Assembly: GCA_019828545.1 (NCBI GenBank)
Contig: JACVRA010000138.1
Span: 186,001-250,000 of the forward strand
Direction: 5' to 3'
Source: Paracamarosporium sp. OC-R06-R3
Lineage: Eukaryota > Ascomycota > Dothideomycetes > Pleosporales > Didymosphaeriaceae
Length of the DNA stretch: 64,000 bases
Below are positions 32,898-45,418 of the stretch, piece after piece. The first letter of the stretch is position 1, and each line of letters opens with the position of its first letter. The notes below the pieces were generated by a model. It worked only from the letters and a program-made list of their open reading frames with translations, was not told the origin of the DNA and did no database searches. The position numbers and the translations under genes were made by a program.

Positions 32898-34076
32898 TCA
32901 TTTCAACATGGATGTTGCTCCGTGTACGGCTCCCTTGCTGATCTTGGAGGCACGGTCGAGGAAACCCTTCGCCAGTTCTTCCTCTCGACGACTTTCGGAT
33001 GACCCGTTAGTCCAAACAGCATCGGCCTCATTGTCTGGTTCGTTACTCTCCATATCGTAATCTGACTGATTGTCTTGCTCCTGCGTTGCAGTTTTGCCTA
33101 GCAGAAGGTCGCTGATCCAAAAGCCTACGTGTCCTCTGAGGACGAGCAACTGCGCAATTTTGTCAAAAGGTGGCGATTCCACGAGTTGGTCTAACCTTTG
33201 ACATATTTCTCGTGCACCGGTTAGTTCTTCGGCTTGAATCTCTGCTTCAAAAGTACGCCTCTCTTCCGAAGTCATGACCACGTCCCCCTCGTTGGTATCA
33301 CGTCTGAGCTGTTGGCGTGTACGTCTGCTTCTCTCGAGCACCTGCATGATCCAGACCGAGAACAAGGGTGGGTAGAAGTTAGTAGCATCGACGGCATGGG
33401 GCTGATATATGCGGACAGGGTATTGGAGTATCAAGCGCTCATAATAGTCTCTCGCAAGTTGAAAGCCCTCTTCCGAGTACAAATGCTCGTCATTACTGGG
33501 TCTGTTGCCAGAAATAGAATTTCCAGACTTTCGACGCAGCAACAGCTCAGCGCCCAGGCCCCAGAGGCCATTGTACCGCGGCTCAATAGGGGTGCCATGG
33601 GCTTGTGTCCTCAAAATCATGCCCCATGCTCTTGCTGCGCGGTGGTAATCTCCCTCAAGTAAACAGCGGTGCATGACAGTCGACAGAACATGGAGATGGG
33701 TCGTTCTCAGCGCAGTCGTGTCGCCCTTTGAGCCAATCGGCTGGGTCTTGGACAAGGCAACGGGGGCGTAGACGGCAGGGCTGAGGCCGGCAAGCTCCTG
33801 TTGGACGTGGGCAGAAGTGAATTTTGGTCGTGAGTCTCGAGACGCAGCATGGGGGAACGGCGCTGCAGGGATTTGAGACGCATCATTAGACGACAGGCCG
33901 GCGGCGCGGCGCTGTTCCCTTTCGCCCACATCGTATAGCGGAGCCGGCTGGTCATCTGATTGCGGGCTGTCGTTCGCGTCATGGTCGAGTGCGCCTCGGG
34001 CTCGGTCACGGCGTGGTCGTCGTCTGTACGAGTCGGCTTGCTGGGCCGGCCGCAGCGGCGTAGCAAAGTGGTGCAT
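32898..34076 (-). CDS. RNA polymerase I-specific initiation factor Rrn11-like
   Basis: Single exon, 392 aa. The centre carries LRTTHLHVLSTVMHRCLLEG, DYHRAARAWGMILRTQ and YNGLWGLGAELLLRR, which I recognise as the TPR-like core of the fungal Rrn11 family (core factor subunit with Rrn6 and Rrn7 that recruits Pol I to the rDNA promoter). The Arg-rich, Gln/Ser/Pro-rich N-terminus (residues 1-100) and the acidic tail (DNQSDYDMESNEPDNEAD) look disordered. Nuclear/nucleolar role expected. Family assignment is from remembered motifs, so moderate. Head-to-head with the RING-H2 gene, with only 267 bp between starts. Confidence 0.65.
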   Translation of the reverse strand: MHHFATPLRPAQQADSYRRRPRRDRARGALDHDANDSPQSDDQPAPLYDVGEREQRRAAGLSSNDASQIPAAPFPHAASRDSRPKFTSAHVQQELAGLSPAVYAPVALSKTQPIGSKGDTTALRTTHLHVLSTVMHRCLLEGDYHRAARAWGMILRTQAHGTPIEPRYNGLWGLGAELLLRRKSGNSISGNRPSNDEHLYSEEGFQLARDYYERLILQYPVRIYQPHAVDATNFYPPLFSVWIMQVLERSRRTRQQLRRDTNEGDVVMTSEERRTFEAEIQAEELTGAREICQRLDQLVESPPFDKIAQLLVLRGHVGFWISDLLLGKTATQEQDNQSDYDMESNEPDNEADAVWTNGSSESRREEELAKGFLDRASKISKGAVHGATSMLK

Positions 34077-34343
34077 GTCTGCGGGCCAGTGCGGGCGAGG
34101 CTGGACAGTAAAGGCGCAGTCGAGGTGGATTGCAAAGCACCCTCACCGTCACCGCAAGCTGGAAGCTTCTGCACGTGCAGCCTTCTCCACTCTCGTGACT
34201 AGCCCGGCGCTTGGCGGACGCGCCTGCCGCACCTGCATACATCACTGATCTGGGGAGCCTCGCAGACGCCACTCTGCTCCGTCTCCCTCTGTCATACCCA
34301 TCCCCTCCACCGCCGCCAGCTCGTGCCTGGCTGGCATCTGAAT
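34077..34343. promoter_or_regulatory. Bidirectional promoter between Rrn11-like and RING-H2 genes
   Basis: 267 bp separate the two start codons, so both promoters and leaders must share or overlap this segment. No TATA box is evident. Pyrimidine-rich toward the RING side. Confidence 0.6.
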
Positions 34344-34573
34344 ATGGGCCAGGCCAGTTCGCGCGGGGCGCCAGACCGACAGCCGCCGCCTCCGCCTCCG
34401 CCGCCGCCGCCGCGCTCGAGGACCCGTCCAGCATCATGGGCGCCTTCCTCCATGGGCCGCCGCTCGCTGCAGCCTGCCTCCACGGCCGTCCCGGAGATGG
34501 TTGAGCATGCTGCCCCTTCCTCCTCGCGCCCCTTCTCCCAGCTCTTCAACCCCTTGCACCTGCTGTCGGCCCG

Positions 34574-34604
<31 letters not shown>

Positions 34605-36556
34605 ACCGCCCGTTCCACCGCCGTCGACCCGCAACGCCGCCCCTCGCGCATGACCAGGGCCCGCTCGTCCATCAGCTCCATCCCACACCTTCTCCACAGA
34701 CGCATATCCAGCAGTAGATCCAGAGGCAGTGATCTCGCATCTACGCTCTCAGATCGATCCACCCCCACGCCGCCCATCGAGCGACTGCGACACCGGCACA
34801 CTACGAGCACAGGATATGAGCGCAGCCCGTATCTCCCTGAAGCCCACATTCCTTCCGAGTTGGACTCCAGCTTTGAAGAGCTCACGGGAAGCACGAGCAA
34901 CGCATCTTCGGGCTCGTCACTGCCGCGCTTGGGTTCTGCCAGGCGGGATGGAAGGGCTTCATCGATAATTCCGTCTTTTAGACCCGACAGGGGCCTGAGG
35001 AGCATGACCAACTCGCTGCGCCGCCGCCGGTCGCCCATGAGGAGAGAAGAGGATCAGGCGGCTATGCTCTCGCGGCTTTTGTCCGTCGCAGCAGCCGCTA
35101 CGGCAGCCTCGTTGATGGGCGATGACCACGAGGCGGTCAACGGAGCCCGGAACATTGCGGGCGATGGCGAAGATGGCACGTTTGACAGCTTTCTGCAGGC
35201 TTTGCAAAATGGCAGGATAGCATCGGCATTAAGGCAGAGCGGTAGCACTGGCGGGAATGAAGGGACTGATACACCGGGTGGAAACGCTCAGCCACTCAAC
35301 TTTTTCAGGATGTTTAGGTTTGGGTCCTCCCCCAGGAACGAGCAGAACGACACGGTCACAGCAACTCCGGACGGTCGGATCGAGAACAACGGCGAAGATG
35401 AGGAAGGTAGTAGGATGGTGCCTATCATCATTGTTGGTATTAGGTCTATCAACCCGGGCAATGGCACCGAGCGAGACGACAACATCCCTCCCTTCCTAGA
35501 CGCTTTATCTAGTTTTCCCACACCGGCATCATCGGCTGGCGAAGATCCAACAGAAGGCTGGACGCGCCAGCCGCCCAACACTACGAGGTTTAGCCATCGA
35601 CGCAGAGCATCTATGGGAGGCATGAACCATCTTCCGTCCAGCTACGACAATCAAAGATATCGTTCTATGAGACCACGGCCGTGGTCTACTATGAGTGACT
35701 CCCCAGCCGGCCCACTTCCACCTCCTTCAACCCCAGCCAGTTCTGGTCTTTCTGCGGTCTCTTCTGGAACCACTACGCCGACATTCACAGCTACACCCCC
35801 TTCTCCCGCCATCCAGTCCTCTGCTTCATCGCGCCGAGGAAGCTTTATACCTCGTGCTGCCGGATCGGGCCTGGAACCAACTACAGAAGAACCCACAATT
35901 GACCGTCGCACCCCTCGCCAGCGTCGACTCAGCGAGTCCGACATCAGATTCGGATCAGGATCATCTCGTAGAAACGGCGTGGTCGAACCTGACAACAACC
36001 CTGGCGAAGGCTCCCGAAGTTGGATCATATATGTGCTCGGTGGCAGCTATCCCGAAAACCATCCTATTCTTACTACACCTAGCCTCTATACAGATTCACC
36101 TACATATGAGGATATGGTTTTGCTGTCCACTCTACTTGGGCCTGCAAAACCGCCTGTGGCAAGCGAAGAAGACGTCGCTTCCGCACCAGGCCTCTTCCGG
36201 ATTCGCATGCGAAATGGAACGTTGGTTGCGGAGACTGAGGGAGGATCTGATGTTGTCGCCCTTCCTGGTGATGCGCGCTGCCTGGTCTGTTTGTGCGATT
36301 TTGAGATTGATGAGGAAGCCCGAAGGCTAATCAAATGTGGGCATATGTTCCACAGACTTTGCATTGATCAGGTATGTTCTCTACTTACATATCTTAAAAC
36401 GCTCCTGACACAGAACAGTGGTTGACAACTGGTCGCAACTCCTGTCCCCTTTGTAGAGCTCAAGGCGTCGACGAGAAGCCTGCCAGCTCGCTACAGGTGA
36501 CGAATCCAGATCCTGATCCGAGTCTTGCCAACAGCTCTGCTCAAACTGACGCATAA
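34344..36556 (+). CDS. RING-H2 E3 ligase-like protein, predicted N-myristoylated
   Basis: Two exons, 34344-36371 and 36419-36556, 721 aa. The start gives MGQASSRG, a good N-myristoylation signal (Gly2, Ser6). A poly-Pro run (residues about 14-23) and an Asp-His alternation follow. Residues 30-600 are Ser/Arg/Pro-rich and mostly disordered, with VPIIIVGIRSI and SWIIYVLGGSYPENHP as the only hydrophobic segments. The RING-H2 is at 646-688: C646, C649, C665, H667, H670, C673, C685, C688, and the intron falls between the sixth and seventh ligands. The architecture suggests a membrane-tethered ubiquitin ligase whose substrate is unknown. Homopolymeric CCG/CCT and CACGAC micro-repeats lie in the 5' coding part. 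Confidence 0.9.
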
Positions 36557-39500
36557 AGAGGTGCCACCCTCAAAACCCCAACAGGGGGTACTGAGCTTCA
36601 AGTATCTATGCTCATGCAGCCTTTGCGCGGGCTGCAAAACATATACGTACTGCCCTTTGACCCAGTCGGCGGTACAGAAGTCTTCGTAAGACCAAACTGT
36701 CATTGACGCTTCTTGTTACTGGATAATACTCTTGCCCGAGTATGAAGACTCACAACTTTTGCTCTCAAGATTTCGATTCTAGCGTTCGGCGTTCAAGTGA
36801 TTTAGGGTGAAAGACCCGCCGTGTTATCAGGCGGGACATAGGGAGAAGTTAAAGGAATACGAGGATCGGGATTTTCGGCATTTTGGGAGTGATCAACCGG
36901 CTACTGACGCCGTGTTTCCTGTTTAAGGGGTATATCCACGGCGAAAGGTGTCGGGGATGCATGTGAACGAGCACGACTGCTACGACCATTTCTTTACATC
37001 CTCCTTGTTTCAGTGTACATGGTCTCTTCTGTCGGATATCTAATGCAACATGGCATAGCAGCGGCATGCATCTGCTGCTCAATCAAATTTGGAATCTTGC
37101 AAACTAGCCATACACCCACACACACATGATTTATGTTGAGGATGCGTGCATTTCACAACGTCAGCCGGCAGGGAAAAGATCACTGCTACCACCTCACTTG
37201 TAGGGAAGTCTCGAACAGTACGCACGTCGTCGTCGTCGTCGTCGTCGCTCTACCTCGGCATCACGGGACAAAGTTGAATCCGAAGACATCGTACCATTTA
37301 CGCCGCATTGGACGCGTCAATAAACCACGGAAGGTATGTGTCTCGCTCGCACGTCCCTCTGGCAGTGCGCCTTGGAGCGAGTCGTCCGGGCGGCTTCCGC
37401 TCCAAGGGTACGTGGGCCGACGACGCCCATGGATGCTCAACATCGAGATTCGTGCAGAGTCAGCGTTGACGGGCAGGTATCAGCAGGCGGGACATCCGGG
37501 AGCCGCCGCAAATGAATCATGGCAGTGGTTCCTGAGTGTTGGAACTGTCACGGGTGATTCCGAATGCGATGCGCGGCTAGCAAGCAGCGGGAAGGTGAAG
37601 GCTGCGTTGGAGAGGCGACTGGGATTTTAGCGCGCGGCGGGAGTGGCCCGGTGCGAAAGTGAAGGATGCATGGATTCCGGTGAGGGGTGTGGGATTGGGA
37701 GAGTTTCCAGAATGCGTTGAGTGGTTCTAGTGGGCGGGTCGGAAGGACGAGCCTTGGGGATGGGCGAGGGATGCTGACTCGCACGCTTCCAGACGCATTG
37801 CGAGGAGGAGGTGGTGGTGGGGTGGGCCGAAATGATGGGCATGGGGCCGCGAGCGCAGTCGTGAGGTGGGATCTGCCCATTGTGTGATTGGGGTGTGACG
37901 GCTATACTGCAACGGGACAACAGTGCGATGCCTTGGAGATTGATCTTCGAGAACTTCTCCCGCCGGCTCCACGCGGCTTTGTAATGAAAGGCCTTGCTGC
38001 GGCTTCTGCCGCTTTTGCCGCAACGGTGATGCTGCTCGAAGGGGCTGCGAAGGGGCGTAGCCGCGGTGAATCGATAGTTCTGAGGCTCCATGGGTCGACG
38101 TCGGAGATATCGCCCGGTATCTCGCCCCGACTTCTCACATATACGCTTTACGAAGCTACGCGGCGGCATACGAAGGGGTGAGATGACGTTGCACAGACTG
38201 TCAATCGCAAACTCTATCGGTGCCATGGTGGTTGCTCCATGGTGCCTTGGAATCTCGACATGCAAGTCTCGCTCATGGCGCACCGTCACTTGACCGTTGG
38301 GCATGCCGTGTCTCTGTCTAGCAAGGCCGCACAAAGGGCAAGAAGCGGATTGATGCTGTGCTCCTAGGATCCGGCATGTGCCAAGGCCCTGACATCTAAT
38401 GTACCTTGCGATGGCCTACAGATAAGGCCCCATCTGTACCTTCATGGGTAATGCTCGAGGTGAGTAAGGGCTGCTGGGATGGCACAGAGGACGTACAACC
38501 GCTCTTGCTATTGGCCATTACTCACGTAGCGCCCATGATACTTCCGTACTGGGCGCTGACCTTTTTTCTCCGGTATGCCTTCGCCGTAGCTGTGCCTTTA
38601 CGAAGGCGCGCGGGACATACGGCCACCAACAGTGGATCCCTGAGGTTTACACCGCGTACCGTGCGCCACCGCCTCTTGGTACGCACTGCGACGCTGTACA
38701 GTAACAGGTAGACAGCTCCCGTCGAGGGGGGGCATGGCTGGCTAAGGTCGTGGCATCTGTCCGTTGGCGATGGCGCGCGGTAGACGGTGACACGCAGACA
38801 AGGAAATCCGTTTCAGTTTCACATCCAGTGTTGCGTTTCAACGTCGATCGACGGGTCTCACAAAGCAAGCTCGAGCAGGGTTCAAGCCTGTTGGCAGCAC
38901 GTGGACATGACCACGACGTCGGTATGGCTCCTTGGCCGTCCAGCACTGATTCGTACGCCATACAGTAGTGTACCGCATGCCGCTGGCGTTCGGCACCTGT
39001 GTCGAGCGTTGGAGGCGTAATCATCATCTTGGTCGGCTTGACCTTGCGAATGGAGCCAAGTTGATATGCAGGTGCACGACGGTCTCTCGCACGACGGCCC
39101 GCAATCGACTCGGACGGCAGCTACAGGGACATATCTCCAGGGAATCAATAACCGCTCGAGCCGTTCTCGGCATCACTGACACGGCCGGCGGCACGATCCT
39201 GGAGACGGGTGCCAGATCGTGCAAAGACCGCAACCACAGACCGCTCACCCACCAAAGTATGGCACACTCGCTGCTGCGGCCCGTCTATTATGCACCACTC
39301 AGGCAGCAGCGGGTCTTGAGCATGCGTCCGCCGTGAGACACTAGCAGAAAGGTGCAGAATCTACCGTCGACGGTCTGACCATGCATTCACAGAGTGGACC
39401 CCACTGCAGCTTTGCGGAAGAAGACCACGCTGCTGGCGGCACACAAGAGGAATTGCAGGATTCTTGTCTGGTCGGCGAGCACTCTTGGACACTGCATTGA

Positions 39501-41166
39501 CACAGAGGTCAAACCAGGCCATGGCCGTGTCTTGAGTGCCGTTTCGACACGATATGCGCGCCCCAACCAATTTGCACAATGCTCGATGGGGCAGGACGCA
39601 GGCGCCAGGCTGGATCTGCACAGATTAACGCGTTGGAGATATGCGGCGACGGGACAGTGGCTTCTTTCGAAGGCCATGGGGACGCTCAACGTGCATGTCT
39701 TACCAGGCCGACCGCACCGCCGGGAACTGCAGGCGGCCGCTGGGCGGAACCGTGCGTTGATTGGGCTGCATGAGCGGCATTGCAGGCGGGTTTGCTTCTT
39801 CATTGCTCAACGTCTGTCACTGCAGCATGGCGTCGTGGGCGGTGTGCCGGGCTGGCCGCCCGTGGTAGGACTCGATACAGGCGCCGCAAAGGGCAGCGCT
39901 GCCAAAGGCTCCCCGGAGCAGGGACGCTCTGGCAGCGCATCCTGCATCGGAGCTCGCACCGCTTCGGGCATATACGCTGGAGGCTGGCTATATCAACGAA
40001 ATTCTGCAGCCGCCCTCACGCCGTGTCGAGTAAGGGGAGATGGTTGTGGCGCGCGCGGTACCAACACCAAGCCCAAGTGCCGTCGAACTCTCTCCACTTC
40101 ACGTCACGGCCATGCGCCCCTGTCCCTTGCGCTCTCAACCCACCTCCCGTGCTGCTGCCATGTCACTTGCTTGGCCCCACCTGGCCTGCTGCAAAGGCGA
40201 TCCTGTCTTTAGGCGCCACGGGCAACGCAAATGGCGGTCCTCGGACGCACAAGTCAAGTCTGCGATCATCGCCCGGGATGCGCGCGCCCACGGCAGGCCT
40301 TGTCCGAGAATGCTCCCACAAGGCACAAGGGCACCGGAGGCTTGCCGTGGCCTGCTCCCCAGACGTCGCGGCATCTCATCCAAGTGGACCCTTAGCAGGC
40401 GCTGCTATAGCGCTCAGTGAAAGGCTGCGCGCTAGCATGGCATGGGAGCGGAAAGCGGAATCGTCCGGCTCGAATCAACGCACCGTTCGAATTTGCGCAC
40501 TGACCGAGGGCGAAGGCATGCTTTGTTCCTCTTTGCATGGTGGAGCCAGGGTTGTCTCCCACCCCGCGCCTCTGTGAGGAGCACGCTGCCTGTCGACTGA
40601 GGCCGCATCCTCGCCCTGGTCGACCCGCCCATGCCCATTGAGATACATGGCTTTCTGGCACAGGCACAGGCTCTCTCTCCACGCACCACCTCTGCCACCT
40701 GCTGTGTCCCGCCGCCGTTGGGAACACCACCGTTTGGTTTCAGACTGCCTCTCCACCGGCCACTCCACCTGCCTCCCACGGCCGCCCCTGTGTTGCGCCG
40801 CAAGTCGACCTTGCTGCCGGGTGAGCATCGAGACTCTGGAGTGTTGCTTAAAAGCCGGCTGGGGTCTCGCTCGTTGGGCTAGCATGGGCCCCAGCGCAAG
40901 CCTCATCGTCCATCCCGTGTAGTTAAGTCGTCCTCAAATACGACCCCGACGGCACCTGGCAGTTGGGCCACTGTTCAGACACGCCTTACCAGACTACCGC
41001 CCGTGCCTGACGCCCGCGCGCAGGACCCTCTTTCAAAGCGCTTGCGATCGTCCCCAGATCCCTGTTCGATCCTTGGACCTCCCGGGGCACGGATGACGTT
41101 GATCGCATCTCGTCACCATCATACATCTGCGTTCTGCTGCGCGGTTACCTCTGCAACAGTACCACA
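36557..41166. other. 4.6 kb non-genic region upstream of the Zn2Cys6 gene
   Basis: No family-like protein in any frame. In the GC-rich half (about 38,700-40,950) ORFs of 80-270 codons overlap on both strands; the longest (39394-40212, +) is low-complexity in look and has no motif. A CGT micro-satellite lies at 37225-37245. It probably contains the regulatory region and long leader of the transcription factor at 41167 and the 3' UTR of the RING gene. Confidence 0.5.
37225..37245 (+). repeat. CGT microsatellite, 7 units
   Basis: Seven perfect CGT triplets. Confidence 0.95.
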
Positions 41167-43683
41167 ATGTCTGGATACTACCCGCCCAACTCAAACATTC
41201 CACCCCAGTTTTACAATGTCAATCACAACGTGGTCCCAAACCCAAACGTTGCCAATGTCCCGCCCATGATGGCGCCTGATGGCTCCTACGCACACGGCGT
41301 GCCTGAGAGTCCGGTGTACCGCTCCATGCCCGGAGCCTTTGCACCCTTCGTCGACACACACATGCAGCAGCCTTACGTGGGCCAGTATCAAGACGTATCT
41401 GGCGCCATGGATGCCCCCCAAGACGCAAACGGACGGACAAGGCGGCGCCCGGGCCCTGGAGAACATGTAAAGCATCGAAGAACGCGGAGTGGGTGCTTCA
41501 CATGCCGCCAGCGCAGAGTAAAGGTGAGTCGTCGTTCTTGGATCAACAACGGCCGTTCCGTACTAAAAGCTGTCCCAGTGTGACGAAGCACATCCCATCT
41601 GTGAGAGTATGCGCTACCCCTACCATTTGATTTGTTCGAGAGAGTACTTACTTCGATTTCAGGATGTCGTAAAGGTAACCGCGAGTGCATCTATCCAGAG
41701 GCCCAATCATCTCAGAAGACTAGTCGAAGCGGGTCCAAGTCAGGGAAATCATCTTCCGCTGATTCCGCGGAAGACTCGTCTCCAGAAGCCCACGACGAGG
41801 ATGCAAAAGAACGTCTCCCCGCTATTCTGGATGATGACGAAGAAGATGACGACGAAGACATGGAGATTGAATCGAAGGGCCAAGGAAGACGGGAAGCGTC
41901 TGGCACACCCGCGCTGACGATGGATGGAAGCCCCTCACCATCGACTGAAGTTTCGCTGAAAACGCCCAACCTAACCTCAAGACCACCGATGCATCGAAAA
42001 GGCAGCCATCCAACAAAGGCAGCCGCCCCCATAAAGCCTATACAAAGAAGAGACGTCCAATTCTACTTAGATTACTTCAAGAACCACATGTCTGCACACC
42101 ACTATTCGCTGAAACACGACACATCCAAATTCTTCAAGACCGACTATCTCGAGCACGCCCTGAAATATCCTCCGCTGTTGTTTGCGATCGTAGGATACGC
42201 TGCCTACTTTCATACCCTCAGCCTACCGAATGCCCGCATGCACACTTTTCTGCAGTACTACGATGAGTCGATATCTCGGCTTCGCGCAAACATGATGAAG
42301 AATAAGAAGCAGGGGCTGTCTACTCTGCTAACCATTCTACAGCTTGCAGCTATCGAGGTAGGGTAATATCCACGGGCGTCTAGTACCAGCTAACACTTCC
42401 TACAGGAGGTACTAGGCGATTGGGTCAACCTGATGGGTCACCAAAAGGCCGCCAAGGAGATGTTGACGCAACTTTACGATACCAAGTCAATCACAGAATC
42501 GCCGTTTCTGTTGAAAGTGATTCTGTGGTACAGCCGCTTCGATCTGTTCGTCGGATTCCAGTCCGGGGGGGAAGCCATACTCAGCCGGGATTGGTATGTT
42601 GCAGTACATGAGCATTTCAGAAGAGAATCTTCCGAGCATCCGGAAAACCTGGGGCTACGGTACGACGAACGTTTTGCCTACTCACGACTTGTTGCCAAAG
42701 ACTCGAGCGACTTCTTCGTCAAGAAAGGGAAAGGCTTGATAAGTGACGCGGAGTTTATAGAAGAATTGCCAAAGCTCGGACAGCGAGTGCATGCTTTGGA
42801 AACCAACATCGACCCAGTGTTGATGGATCCCAAGTACAAAGTCCACACGATACCTGGTAGTCCAGACCCTGATAGCGTCGTCAACGCCTTCGAGCATGAT
42901 TTGATCTGGGGTGGAAGCCATTGGACATCTAACTATTTGCAGTTCGACATGTGGGGTATCATCTTCATGTACAACCTGTCGAGCTCTTTGGCGTTGCAGA
43001 AGCCTTTCGATCCCGAGGTGACGAAGCGAGCATTACGTTCTGCTCAGCTATTCGAAGCCATCCGGAACTATCCAGACGCGCCCCCGGGAGCAATCATCGA
43101 AGCGCAAGCCTCTTTTGCGATTGCGACGTTGTTTCTACCAAAAGACCCCAAAACGGTACAGTGGTGTCGCAAGACTTTGGCGAAGGTGGAAAGTGCAGGG
43201 TAAGTGATATTTCTGGCATACAACTAAGACAGTGCTTTTCTTTGTTGCACTTAAAGAATGATTGGTCTTGTTTTGCTAACGTGTCCATTTAGTTACATCT
43301 ACTCCGATGTTCTTCGCAACAGATTCCTGGGGGGGTGGGGAATCGGACCGTCGGATTGGTGGCTGCCCAACGATGAAGGGTGTCCACCTATCATCCGCTC
43401 AATCAAAGACTTTATCCAGGAACGGACAACAGCTCCGAAGGATGAAGTATCCGAAAACCTTCGAGAGATGCGGGGCATTTTCGGCACCCTTACAATTTCA
43501 GATTCCCCGCCGGACGACACCTCGAGTAACGCCACAGAGGACACCGTAGGCCTAGGATCCGTCTCCACCAATACGGATGACATGCTCTACTACACAGGAT
43601 CGTCACCAGACTACGAGTACAACTACGATCCCAAGTACTCTGGTGCAGATGCGTACGGATCGGGCCACTTTTCTTTGAAATGA
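41167..43683 (+). CDS. Zn(2)Cys(6) transcription factor
   Basis: Five exons: 41167-41523, 41579-41606 (28 nt), 41663-42357, 42406-43199, 43293-43683, giving 754 aa. The binuclear cluster is split over the first three exons: C110, C113, C120, C127, C130, C137 (CFTCRQRRVKCDEAHPIC, then ERCRKGNREC), preceded by basic VKHRRTRSG. An acidic stretch (DDDEEDDDEDMEIE) follows, then a large helical regulatory domain of fungal_trans type (FYLDYFKNHMSAHHYSLKHD, YAAYFHTLSLPNARMHTFL, DLFVGFQSGGEAILSRDWY). The N-terminus is Asn/Pro/Tyr-rich and the C-terminus Ser/Asp-rich with a Tyr-rich tail. Nuclear. The target pathway cannot be read from the neighbours; the long upstream region suggests complex regulation. 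Confidence 0.93.
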
Positions 43684-45418
43684 TAACGCCGTGGTCGTGG
43701 TTCGCGGATCACAATCGGACAGCATGACAGGACTGCGGATCGCGGCTGTGTGTTTCTGCAGTAGAGCCAGCCCGAAACCCTCTATTCCACAAGGGCCGAT
43801 GCGTCTCAGATACTCCAAATGGCGTTTCGTGGCACGCTGACCGACAGTATACAGCGCGGCTTGCGTCCTTTGTACAGTTGGCATCTCGTACGACGTGGTA
43901 TGCAGCGAGCTAGGGCTCTGGGCGGATTATTTTAGCGAAACGACAGCCCCACAGGCAGCACGGCATGAAACCTACCACATCCCGGATCAGTTCCCCGCAG
44001 CAGCTTGTTTCGACGTCGAGCTAGATGTGGGCTTCCTACGGCCAACTGCCGTTCTGCAGCATATGTGTGATGTTGCGACTGCAAGGGAGGCAGAGCGGGG
44101 GCGGCGCAGGTCGACATGGCCAAACTCAAACTCAAACTCAAAGTACTTGTCAGACTAAAGGAGGGTAGGGCGGTTGTGGGATCTTTGTTTCAGTGTTCGG
44201 TCGGGCTCGGCCTGGCTTTGTGATCACTTCGGGTTGGGGGTGGTCGGTCTTGAGATACCCTATTCAAACGACTGGCCGGCACACGGCATGACATGGTGCA
44301 CACCAGCACGATGCTTGCGCATGCCTTTCTTCTTGCTCCTTTCTTCTTCCTTCGGGACACACAGATGTGGGCACGTCGATGTCTGCTGATCATGACCTTC
44401 TTAGCTTCTTGTACATGTTACTTCAGTATATCTATTTACACGTTTGCCTGCCTCTCGTCAAAGCCTTACGGCCAGATTAACGTATGGACCGTCCGCTTTA
44501 CAATCTGACGCAGATCCCAACGACGAACGCGTGAGCGGCTCCACTAAATGAAGGATTTGCGTTCGTATACCTCGTTCAACAATAAAGGTAGGTAGAACAT
44601 CTACGCCATGGCAACCCCTCCATCACCGTTCACCACAGCCCTGTATCCCCCAACGATTTCCAGAACTAGCGTTGGGTAGAAAGAACGCGGTGATGCGCTC
44701 TTCTCCTCTTCCTCTACCATACTACAACCTACATCATCAGCATCGTGATCGGTGAGAACCCAGTCGCACCTGGTGAAGCATAAAAGTTACACTTGGAGTT
44801 CGCTCCTTCCGATTTATTTCCGTGGATGCGTTTCACCATGGGTTCTACACACCGATTAATGTGATGCCAGGCTTCCAGGTGCATCCTTCCTGCGAGTTAC
44901 GAGGGGTAGCGAGCAGGGCTGACGCATGTGATGGAGCTGTAAGGCGTGGTTTGGTGGTTGGTGGTTGGTGGTTGGTGGTAAGGGGTAGTATCGGAGGACG
45001 GGTTCTCATCGGTCTGTAGCTTTGTACGTGGACATTGCAGCCAGCGAATGAAGGTATGGATGGGGGTGGGCGTCTCTGGGGTTGTGGATATGGAGGCATG
45101 GCGAGGGCATCCCTCTGCGGCGCCTCAACAAAGAAACCTTCCTAGGTGGGTTCCACATACCCCATAGTAGCTTTACTTCAGAGGCATCGGGGGAAACACA
45201 AGTGCATACTAGAAGAGAGTATAGGCAACGGCGTAGAGCACGAGGGTAGCGAGCTGTCTGATACGCCCAACTCGCTGGAAGCGGCATAGCGCACGCGTCC
45301 GTGCATAAACCCTCATTGCGCATGCACATGAAGCTCAACGGTCTACCCACGCCGCGATACCAAACCACCGATCTAGAACACGACTAGCTCATACCGCCCT
45401 TGCGACTATCCAGCAACC
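43684..45418. other. Intergenic, 1.7 kb
   Basis: Between two plus-strand genes. A TTGGTGG repeat lies at 44951-44978. No gene seen. Confidence 0.4.
44951..44978 (+). repeat. 7-bp tandem repeat (TTGGTGG x4)
   Basis: Four perfect copies, G/T only on this strand. Confidence 0.95.

Noticed and set aside
34292..35038. 248-codon minus-strand ORF with poly-Gly and Trp-Ser runs
   Set aside because: Antisense of the RING-H2 coding micro-repeats.
39394..40577. ORFs of 272 and 265 codons on the plus strand
   Set aside because: They overlap each other and minus-strand ORFs, are rich in Arg/Cys/Gly/Ala without any motif, and look like GC-rich non-coding DNA.
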